In this document: positions 23,701-32,497 of the stretch, piece after piece
Numbering within the stretch: the first letter of the stretch is position 1
Layout of the letters: each line of letters begins with the position of its first letter
Assembly (NCBI GenBank): GCA_030737835.1
Contig: JAUJYN010000066.1
Span: 124,001 to 188,000, forward strand
DNA: 64,000 nucleotides
Direction of reading: 5' to 3'
Source of the DNA: Acorus gramineus
Lineage: Eukaryota > Streptophyta > Magnoliopsida > Acorales > Acoraceae
Program-made: the position numbers and the translations under genes
The notes under the pieces: generated by a model
Told to the model about the DNA's origin: nothing
The model's database searches: none
What the model saw: the letters and a program-made list of their open reading frames with translations, nothing else

Positions 23701-26359
23701 CGGGGGGCTATGGTGCTGGTCGGAGGCCTTGGAGTGGCCGGTGGAGGGAGCTAGGCTCACCGGGCAGGTTGGGTGGCTGTCCCGGGAGGGTTGGCAGCAC
23801 AGCAGGCGCAGCAGGCGTGCAGCGGCAGGGCACGCGCGCGCGGGCGTGCGCTCGGGTTGGCGCTGGGCGTGTAGGGCGTACATGGTAGACTGGCAGGGCT
23901 AGCTCGGGCAGGATGGCTGGGCTGGGCGCGCGGGCAGGTCGGGCTGGCAGGCTGGGCGCGCAGGCGAGCAAGGCAGGAGGTGCTCGGGCATCAGGCGAGC
24001 AGTGCCGGGCGTGCAGGCGAACGGTGCTCGGGCCACTCGGCGATGCGCGCAGGCAGGCAGCGCGGGCAGCAGCACGGGTAGGCTGGCAGACGCGTTGGGC
24101 GCGTCCTGCCAGGCACGCTGGGCACGTGTTGCGCGGGCGTGCGCGTGGGCGCTGGGTGAGGGTCCCGGGTGCTGGGCGCTAAGCGCTGGGAGCTGGTCGC
24201 GGATACCGGGTGTGCTGGGCGAGGGTGCTGAGCGATGGGTGCAGGGGCGCTGGGCACCGCAAAGGTGCATGCGCGTGGGGCGCTGGGCAGAGGCAGCCGT
24301 GCGCGCGGTGAGGAGGGCAGAGGCGGAGGCGTGCTGGGCGCAGGCGTGCGCGCGGCGTAGTGGGTGCGAGCGGGTGGTGCGCGCGGGTAGAGGCTGGTAG
24401 GTGCGCGCGGAGTGCGCGCGGATAGGGGCTGGAGGTGCGCACGGGGTGAGGCGCTGCGCGCGGGGCGTGCGGGGTGCTCGCGGGCCAGCGCGGGGCGTGC
24501 GGGGTGTGCGCGGGCGGCTGCACTGGGGCGTAGGGGGCGCGCGGTGCACCAGGGAGGTTCGGCGGCGTGTCCAGGCGGCGGGCAGGGGCCCAGCGGGGCG
24601 CGGGGTGCGTGGGCTGAGGCGCGGCGGTGCACCCGGGTGGTCGGGTGGCCGTGCGGGTCGTGCGCACGTTTGCCCGAGTGTTGGGTGTTTGATTTTGGGT
24701 TTTGTGTATTTTTGAGTGTTTAGCAGTATTTGAGGATTTTACTCATCAGTTGATGCACTGTCTTGCAGATCTCGACGAACGGTCGCGCGTCGACCCGATC
24801 TTCGGTGAGTGGGACGATCCAACCCAGTAGGGAGGCGTTACATGCACTTAAGCGTGTACCGCCCTCCCCTAGGGCACCATAGTAGATATTAACCTGTTTA
24901 ATATTGAAAGCTATGTAAGCATGATAATCTGTAGTATGCATGCCACCCTAGATTTGTATGCTAGGGACTTATACCCTTAGGACCGTGTAAGAGCCATGCA
25001 CCCTGTTATCATGTTTCCATGCTAGGAAAGCCCCGACCGATGCATGTTCCCATTTAGTTTATTTATTTAAATAAAATGCGAGCATGTGATTATTAGCCTG
25101 TTTTAGTGAATATTATAGGGGAGGGGCCTCGCGAGGACAGCGGTGAGACCCGGGCTAGGGTACTCCGTGTTCCTTGTTTGGTTGTCGGGATGTCCTATAT
25201 CGGGACCTCACGCTGCCCTCCCAAGGATTCTTTCCCCGTTAATATTCCAACCTTGTTATAACTATTATGCATGTTCCCCGCATCTTGGTTATGCGCCCTG
25301 GAGGAATTCTGAGGAATTCAGGACATTAGAGTTGTTAGGATGCGATGGATGGTCTAAGACTCTCCCAAAGTCCCAATATGTCTCCTGATGGGAGTGAGGG
25401 TGTGGATGAGACAAAGACGCGTCGCCTCATGACCCAATTGTTGTTCGACCGTTCCCACGGATGTTGGGTCCGGCCTTGTGATGGAGGTTGAAGGCTATCG
25501 GTGGGAGATTATCTAGATATAGATGATCAGGTGAGATTGGTAACGTTCTATAATAGTGATGTCTTCTTCTAGTGTTCCTTTTCTGGTTTAAGGGGCAGTG
25601 TGAGGTCAGCGTTGAGACCCGAGCTAGGGTACTTCGTGTTCCTTGTTTGGTTGTCGGGGTATCCTATATTGGGACCTCATGCTGCTCTCCCAAGGTTTCT
25701 TTTCCCAGTCAAGGGATACCATGGAAGCATCAGCTGGGGATGGATCGAGTGCGAGTTTGGATGGAGCTTATGGCCTTTCTGGGCTATGTGATTGTGGTGA
25801 AGGTATATCTGTGGACCCGGGTAAGACGCTTGCTATGTCGAATTGGCGTAGGCCGTCGAACCCCGCAAGGATTCGGAGCTTCCCGAGTTTGGCGGGTTAT
25901 TGCAGGAGGTTTGACGAGGGACTCTCGAAGATAGCCGTTCCTCTTAACTGCCTTACTCGGAAGGATGTCCGGTTCGAGTGGTCCCCGTCTTGCGAGGAGA
26001 GCTTCCTGGAGTTTTATCGGAGGCTCACCTCAGCGCCAATTCTTACCTCTCCATCTTGGAGTGGTGGGTTCGCAGTTGGGTAAAGGTGTGTCCACGATCC
26101 TGCTCACGTCGTCCCGTTCAAGCCGCTCGTCTCTGAGCCGGACAGTCATTCGTGGAGCAGTCGATTGAGATCATGGACCGCCGCGTGAGGAGGCTCTGCA
26201 CCAAGACCGTCCAGTTGGTCGAGGTGCGATGGCAGCACCGTTCCGGTGTCGAGGACACTTGGGAGCTCAAGGATGCCAGGTGTGACGCGTATCCGCATCT
26301 TTTCCCCTCCTAGATGTTTTTACATATTTTGAGGATAAAATTTCCTAAGGGGGGAAGAA

Positions 26360-29300
26360 TGTTATATATGTGTCACTTTTAACCTGCTGGTAACCGTTGG
26401 AGCGTTCTGGCAGTTTTTCAATTTTTTTCGATTTTTGATCGGAACCGCTAATTTTTGGACTGTTAGCTATCGTCCTGAGTTAGAGGACTCCGATTGGAAA
26501 TCTAACTGCATATTTGGTGTCCTGGTGCCATTTTAGGCCTCTCACGAAAATTTCATCAAATTCCGGTAACGTTTCTGAAATTTCACAGTTTCACGGCGTA
26601 TCCGGGTATTTTAAGTGACTTGCTATATAAGTGAAATCTAATTTTAGCTTGGCACTATTCATCATCTCCCTCCTTGAGCTCTCTCTCTCCCCTTCTCCAT
26701 TTTTCTTGATTTTGAGCCCCTTGGAGGGCTTGAAACAAAAAACCTAAAGCATGTTCCGATCTACACCCCGGTGCTTTCAAATTCGAATTCCGACGAGTTT
26801 GGCCCCTCCATCCCCCCTCTTTTCTTCCCTGATTTGAGCCATTTCAGAGGTGGGATTAGATCCGGGCGTTGGAAGCCTTTTGGGAGAGGTTTCGGTGCGC
26901 GGAGAGCAACCGGACTTCCCTTCTCCCCTTGGTAAGCCTCTTTTTCTCTCTTTTTCTTGGATAGATGTATGTTAGGAGGGTGGGAATGAGGTTGGGTGGT
27001 GGTCGGCGGCGGTGGGTGGCCGTCAGGGGGCTGTGGTGGTGGTCAGAGGCCTTGGAGTGGCCGGTGGAGGGAGCTAGGCTGACCGGGCAGGTTGGGTGGC
27101 TGTCCCGGGAGGGTTGGCAGCACAGCAGGCGCAGCAGGCGTGCAGCGGCAGGGCGCGCGCGCGCGGGCGCTTGCTCGGGTTGGACTTTGGGCGTGCTGGG
27201 TGCTGGGCGTGCAGGGCGTACAGGGTAGACTAGCAGGGCTAGCTCGGGCAGGATGGCTGGGCTGGGCGCGCGGGCAGGCCGGGCTGGCAGGCTGGGCGCG
27301 CAGGCGAGCAAGGCAGGAGGTGCTCGGGCATCAGGCGAGCAGGCGAACGGTGCTCGGGCCACTCGGTGATGCGCGCAGGCAGGCAGCGCGGGCAGCAGCG
27401 CGGGTAGGCTGGCAGACGCGTTGGGCGCGTGCTGCTAGGCGCGCTGGGCACGTGTTGCGCGGGCGTGCGCGTGGGCGTTGGGTGAGGGTCCCGGGTGCTG
27501 GGCGCTGAGCGCTGGGAGCTGGTCGCGGATACCAGGTGTGCTGGGCGAGGGTGCTGAGCGCTGGGCGCAGGGGCGCTGGGCACCGCAGAGGTGCATGCGC
27601 GCGGGGCGCTGGGCAGAGGCAGGCGTGCGCGCGGTGAGGAGGGCAGAGGCGGAGGCGTGCTGGGCGCAGGTGTGCGCGCGGTGCAGTGGGTGCGAGCGGG
27701 TGGTGCGCGCGTGGTGCGCGCGGGTAGAGGCTGGTAGGTGCGCGCGGTGCAGTGGGTGCGAGCGGGTGGTGCGCGCGTGGTGCGCGCGGGTAGAGGCTGG
27801 TAGGTGCGCGCGAAGTGCGCGCGGATAGGGGCTGGAGGTGCGAGCGGGGCGTGCGGGGTGCTCGCGGGCCAGCGCGGGGCATGCGGGGTGTGCGCGGGCG
27901 GCTGCGCTGGGGCGCAGGGGGCGCGCGGTGCACCAGGGAGGTTCGGCGGCGTGTCCAGGCGGCGGGCAGGGGCCCGGCGGGGCGCAGGGTGCGTGGGCTG
28001 AGGCGCGGCGGTGCACCCGGGCGGTCGGGTGGCCGTGCGGGTGGTTGCCGGAGTGCTCGGGCTAGCGTGCGTGCGGGTCGTATGCACGTTTGCCCGAGTG
28101 TTGGGTGTTTGATTTTGGGTTTTGTGTATTTTTGAGTGTTTAGCAGTATTTGAGGATTTTACTCATCAGTTGATGCACTGTCTTGCAGATCTCGGCGGAC
28201 GGTCGCGCGTCGACCCGATCTTCGGTGAGTGGGACGATCCAACCCAGTAGGGAGGCGTTACATGCACTTAAGCGTGTACCGTCCTCCCCTGGGGCACCAT
28301 AGTAAATATTAACCTGTTTAATATGAAAAGCTATGTAAGCATGATAATCTGTAGTATGCATGCCACCCTAGATTTGTATGCTAGGGACTGGTACCCTTAG
28401 GACCCGTATAAGAACCATGCACCCTGTTATCATGTTTCCATGCTAGGAAAGCCCCGACCGATGCATGTTCCCATTTAGTTTAATTCATTTAAATAAAATG
28501 CGAGCATGTGATTATTAGCCTGTTTTAGTGAATATCATAGGGGAGGGGCCTCGCGAGGACAGCGGTGAGACCTGGGCTAGGGTACTCTGTGTTCCTTGTT
28601 TGGTTGTCGGGATATCCTATATCAGGACCTCACGCTGCCCTCCCAAGGATTCTTTCCCCGTTAATATTCCAACCTTGTTATAACTATTATGCATATTCCC
28701 CACATCTTGGTTATGCGCCCTAGAGGAATTCTGAGGAATTCAAGACATTAGAGTTGTTAGGATGCGATGGATGGGCTGTTCTGTTCCCTTCGTTGGATCC
28801 TTTAGAGACTACCCCGGCGTTGGAAAGGTCGTCCTGTGCAGGGGCTCCCATCAGTAGGCGCCTCCTGATCTGGTAGAAGGAATGTGCTGAATGTGGGAGT
28901 GGCCAAACGACCTACGGAGTGGGGAGAGACTATCGGTGGACCAAGGGTGACCAACAGCCTAGTCAGTCCCAAGAGCCTAGGTCACCTATTTGAGGGTGAG
29001 GGTGAGGGTATGGTGGGCCGGCGATGTGGCGACCCACTGGATTGTAACTCCCAATATCCTTGGTCACCCAGTGAGGGTGAGGGTGAGGGTGTAGCGGGTG
29101 GCGGTAGCGACCCACTGGTTTTGTATAATTAGTCCCAATATCCTTGGTCACCCTTTGAGGGTGAGGGTGAGGGTGTAGTAGGTTGGCGGTAGCGACCCAC
29201 TGGTTTGTGGAGTTGTTGCCATTTTTGTGGCTTGAGTAATGTGTTTGTGGATTAATGATAACTGGTTTTGGTTAATATAAATTGTGATGCATGGGTCGTG

Positions 29301-29737
29301 CTGTTCACTGAGCGTGTGGCTCACCCCTCGCATAATATTTTTCTCCAGTGTCATCTGAGTCGGATCTGGAGGAGGAGCTCCCCGAGGGACTTCATCAGTA
29401 GCGGAGTAGCGCCACGTCCCGCGAGTATCAGAGGCTATCAGCATCCCTTGTGCGTGTATGTATTATATTCCGTGCTTGGGCACGCGTTTGTGTTGTATTT
29501 GGATGTCTTTGTATATATTGCCTCTCACAGGACATATGATTACGTATCGAGTCTGTAGTATGTTTTGATTACAGATTCAGTCTTTTTAGCTTCCGCATTT
29601 GCTGTGTATATCATGTCAGCCCTGCTTTGTCTGTGTTGTCATTTTAGCTATTGTGTGTGTATGTTATTGAACTCTTGTTACTGATATCATATATACACTT
29701 GCCGCGTCCCGGGGTCGGTCGGCCCTGGGGCGTGACA
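26360..29737 (+). repeat. 3' LTR of element C
   Basis: TGTTATATATGTGTCAC to GGGGCGTGACA, 3378 bp, directly after the purine tract AAGGGGGGAAGAA. It is longer than LTR A mainly through extra tandem units at 28966-29215 and repeats in the GC-rich core (two copies of a ~75-bp block near 27680-27810). Confidence 0.85.
28966..29215. repeat. ~80-bp minisatellite inside the LTR, three units
   Basis: Each unit reads approximately CCCAATATCCTTGGTCACC, then GTGAGGGTGAGGGTG, then GCGACCCACTGG. LTR A has one unit (about 16755-16835), and LTR B has two, one on each side of the insertion point of element C. Confidence 0.8.
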
Positions 29738-30778
29738 GCGACCCACTGGATTGTGGTAGGATGATTATCAGTCCCAATAGCCTATGTCACCCATTGATGG
29801 GTGAGGGTGAGGGTGTGGTGGTTCGGCGATGTACGAACCACTGGATTATGTTGATATGCCACTTAGAGGATGGATAAATAACTGAATTGTGGTCAATATT
29901 GTCTGTGATGCATGGGTTGTGCTATTCACTGAGCGTGTGGCTCACCACTCGCATAATTATTATTCTCCAGTATTATCTGAGCCGGACTTGAAGGAGGAGC
30001 TCCCCGAGGGATTTCATCAGTAGCGGAGTAGCGCTACGTCCCGCGAGTGCCAGAGGCTATCAGCACTCCTTTTTTTTTATTGTATGCATTATATTCCGTG
30101 CTTGGGCATGCAGTTGTATTTCATTTGGATGTCTTTGTATATATTGGCTCTCACAGGACAGATGATTGTGTATCGAGTCTGTAGTATGTTTTAATTACAG
30201 ATTCAGTCTTTCGCTTCCGCATTTGGTGTATATATCATGTCAGCCTCTTTGTTGTCTGTGTGTCATTCTAGTTGCTTGTTTATGGTATATTATTGACCTT
30301 CTGTGTAGATTCTGATATTATATATACACTTGCCGCGTCCCGGGGACGCCCGGGGCATGACAACGCAGGATTTGGTGCACTTCTGCTACTGCCAGTCAGA
30401 GATCAGGTGAATCGTTTACCACTTCGGCTCAATCAGCTGCGCCATCTTTGACAGCCACAGACGTACCCTATTCATTAGCACCTCCTGCTCCAAGGAAAGA
30501 AAAAAAGAAAGGGTTTATGAAGTTTTTTGGATGACTGTATATATGGGACTTAAGATATGTTTAGATATATGAATTTTCATGCACAAACAGTAATGAAGTG
30601 ATTGTAATTTATAGAACTTGTGTTTTATTTCATTTAAGTTGTTTTATTTTATTCAAGCAGAATTTTCATACATTTTTATATATGTTCAAGCAGAATTATA
30701 CACTATATTTAAGGCAGGACTATGTTTGAACAAAAATAAAAAGGGAAAAAAATTTCTAAGGCAATTGAACTGGAGACT

Positions 30779-30806
30779 GGAGACGGCATATATATATGCC
30801 GTCTCC
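30779..30806. repeat. Perfect 28-bp palindrome near the MULE right end
   Basis: The half-site is GGAGACGGCATATA followed by its exact complement, so the whole is self-complementary. It lies ~120 bp inside the right TIR and downstream of the PMD stop codon. Confidence 0.85.
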
Positions 30807-30838
30807 CCTTGAAAATTCCTCAGAGAGGAAAATGCAAA

Positions 30839-30868
30839 GGAGACGGTATATATATATGTGCCGTCTCC
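30839..30868. repeat. Second, imperfect GGAGACGG palindrome
   Basis: GGAGACGG and CCGTCTCC flank an AT repeat spacer, and AGT follows. With its flank it mirrors the smaller left-end hairpin ACTGGAGA...TCTCCAGT at 11843-11865. Confidence 0.75.
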
Positions 30869-30926
30869 AGTATAAACATTAAAAAAAAACGGCCAGCGCT
30901 GACGTGGTAGCGCTGACCAGGTCAAC

Positions 30927-31009
30927 GGGGCTAGTTTTTATAAATATTCGAGGGACAGGGTTATTTTTGCAAATATTCATTTTCTTAGGGTTAAAAGTGC
31001 TAATTACCC
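30927..31009 (-). repeat. MULE right terminal inverted repeat
   Basis: Its complement begins GGGTAATTAGCACTTTTAAC and pairs with 11749-11831. The flank is a run of eight A (31010-31017), as at the left end. Confidence 0.85.
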
Positions 31010-31071
31010 AAAAAAAATATAAGAAGAAGAAGAAGTTGTGCTTGAGTTGCAACATTACCTAAAAGTTACTA

Positions 31072-31316
31072 GCTTTTCTCCTGCTCGGCTTTGTCAAAGC
31101 AGATGAGGACATTCCTTTCCGTGTGAAGGGCCTGTGTTCAAGCTTTCACGGCCGTGAAAAAAAGGGAGAAAAAAAGCCCTTTGGTCTTGTATTATGGGCC
31201 TTAGCCCATGGTTTGTGTGTGGGTCCCTACTAACCCAGTGGTTTGTACTAGTATGCTAGGGTGGGATCTTGTAACCCCTCATAGGCCTTTTTACCCAAAA
31301 AGAGGCAAAAAAAAAA
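31072..31316 (+). mobile_element. tRNA-derived SINE
   Basis: Flanked by AAAAGTTACTA at 31061-31071 and 31317-31327. The head contains a box B-like GTGTTCAAGC (near 31134), the pol III internal promoter element of tRNA-derived SINEs. The 3' end is GAGGCAAAAAAAAAA. It is 245 bp long, shows no ORF, and sits 63 bp beyond the MULE right border. The exact 11-bp TSD suggests a young insertion. Confidence 0.75.
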
Positions 31317-31327
31317 AAAAGTTACTA

Positions 31328-32497
31328 CATTTTGTGATAGAGGTTACTCCTATGTTGCAAATGAACCACTACTTGTTTACAACCACCTAAGAAGGAAGGT
31401 TTGAAAAGTCTGTGGCTCCGGATATCTGGAAGCTTTTACATTAGTTAGCATGATCATTGCTTGCATTGATGATATTTTGTTTTTTTTTTCCCTTTTTTGG
31501 TAAGGACCCTTTACTAGGCTAATTATATTTCATCAACGGAAGATACAAAATGAGGGTCATATAGATTTTGTACATAATATAAACAGTCATGAATGGAAAG
31601 GTAAAACCGGGTTAATAACCTACGGTATGATCGCCTAAGCCCCCATGTGAAGGGGTAAGGCCAATATCCGGTCATTACCTACTCAGATTGATCATGCTTC
31701 AGCACAAATTGGAGATTTTCATGTTTGGATGGTGGACCAGTGTGTTTGGTAGGCTAGACATTTGGGAGGGCTTTGGGCCTAGGTAGTGACAGGTAGTCTA
31801 GGCAAGGGTTGTGGGTTGGGTAACTTCAGAATTGGGGTGGGTCAATTGGGTCCATAGGACAAGGTCAGGGTGGACCTGGTAGTAACTACCGTTAGATGGG
31901 GTGTTTAATCTCTCCGTTATACACTTACACTATTATATGTCAAACAATTTTTTGTACACTAACTATTTTTTAATACTCTTATTACAGAGACTGCCAAGCC
32001 CTTCCTCCCCAAATCTATGCTGGTGCAGCATAGATGCTTCCACATCTACTACACCAGTGCTATGGATGGGATGACAGTTAGAGACTACCACAAAAGGTGT
32101 TGTTCTACGGATGTTAACCAGCTGTGCATCTTCCATAATGTTAATTACACATGTATTACAATGGACCATCCATCAACATGCATTCAAACCAACACAGAGA
32201 CCATATTAATACTACAACATTCATCATAATATATGTTTGACAATATACATAGAAAATGTAACAATGTATAATCAAATATATGTTTAACAATGTACATAGA
32301 AAACATAACAACATACACATAAAAAAGTTAGCTTACCATAAAGTTCTCTCTCACAACACATTCAAAATCATCTATTATCTCATGTTTTATCTCCCATAAA
32401 ACAAGCATCTATGCACAAAATCATAGAAAAAAAAACTAAATATTGAGGATGCTTATAATGAGAAAAGATGCATGAAGAAGGGCACGACTATTTACAC
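31328..32497. other. Non-coding stretch, possible LINE tail
   Basis: A T-rich run near 31475-31500 followed by GGTAAGG and TATATTTCATCAACGG could be the reversed 3' end of a LINE. No coding block or TSD supports this. A 70-codon frame at 32017-32229 has no recognisable domain. Confidence 0.35.

Larger units (their letters stand above)
23044..29737 (+). mobile_element. Ty3/gypsy element C (Tekay/Del-like), two LTRs and a reduced interior
   Basis: Flanked by TSD GCGAC (23039-23043 and 29738-29742) inside solo LTR B. Parts: 5' LTR region 23044 to about 25352; rearranged LTR-like sequence to about 25700; pol remnant at about 25790-26080, with reverse transcriptase/RNase H blocks such as LAGYCRRFDEGLSKIAVPL and FEWSPSCEESF; the end of pol at 26080-26315 (DRRVRRLCTKTVQLVEVRW); a polypurine tract at 26347-26359; and a 3' LTR at 26360-29737. 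The element is broken: most of the interior is gone and several breaks are present. The LTRs are closely similar by eye, so it is the youngest of the three nested insertions. Confidence 0.87.
20211..30362. mobile_element. Solo LTR B, same gypsy family, with a nested insertion
   Basis: Begins TGTTGTGCCTGTGTCATTTG and ends CGGGGCATGACA, with TSD ACGCA at 20206-20210 and 30363-30367. Removing the nested element (23044-29737) leaves about 3.45 kb. The region from ~20900 on matches LTR A, but the first ~490 bp (U3 side, including a TC microsatellite at 20696-20721) do not. A ~170-bp block is duplicated in tandem (22340-22480 and 22515-22660). As host of element C, it is older than C. Confidence 0.87.
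18134..30532 (+). pseudogene. Plant mobile domain (PMD) protein gene of the MULE, split by a solo LTR
   Basis: PMD proteins, often annotated as serine/threonine phosphatase 7 long-form or MAIN-like, are shared by plant genomes and transposons; host MAIN/MAIL1 act in silencing and genome stability. Here ATG 18134 starts MDIREWHGPVVDDLLYFQG. Introns fit at 18224-18309, 18964-19036, 19123-19193 and 19279-19371. The core reads ALRHWVMDPRIEPY, LLQALVKRWRPETNTFHL, GEMTVTLKDVVVLIGLP, KIKGGRIYLSWLKETF, AGRYSWGTAVLAHMY and VWLARVPLICFDIVE-like blocks. Stops and frameshifts interrupt it. Late exons (about 19850-20210, EFTIDEFFGDVRLEPEL) are cut by LTR B at 20210. The frame resumes at 30363 and ends APRKEKKKGFMKFFG at 30532. 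The role in transposition is unknown. Confidence 0.82.
11749..31009 (+). mobile_element. Mutator-like element (MULE) with mudrA and a plant mobile domain gene, swollen by nested LTRs
   Basis: Terminal inverted repeats of ~83 bp (11749-11831, 30927-31009) begin GGGTAATTAACACTTTTAAC and GGGTAATTAGCACTTTTAAC. Eight A residues flank both ends, so a MULE-type TSD exists but cannot be resolved within the A-tract. Inside lie a TATA-containing promoter, mudrA (12499-18147), a PMD gene (18134-30532), and a short 3' segment with palindromes. Without the inserted LTRs (14416-17350 and 20211-30362) the element would be about 6.2 kb, a normal size for an autonomous MULE. Both genes carry stops and frameshifts, so it is inactive. 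Carriage of PMD proteins by MULEs is known in plants. Confidence 0.88.

Noticed and set aside
27239-28087. 282-codon minus-strand open frame, among the longest in the window
   Set aside because: Same GC-rich LTR core; the peptide is a repetitive Ala/Pro/Thr/Arg string with no domain.
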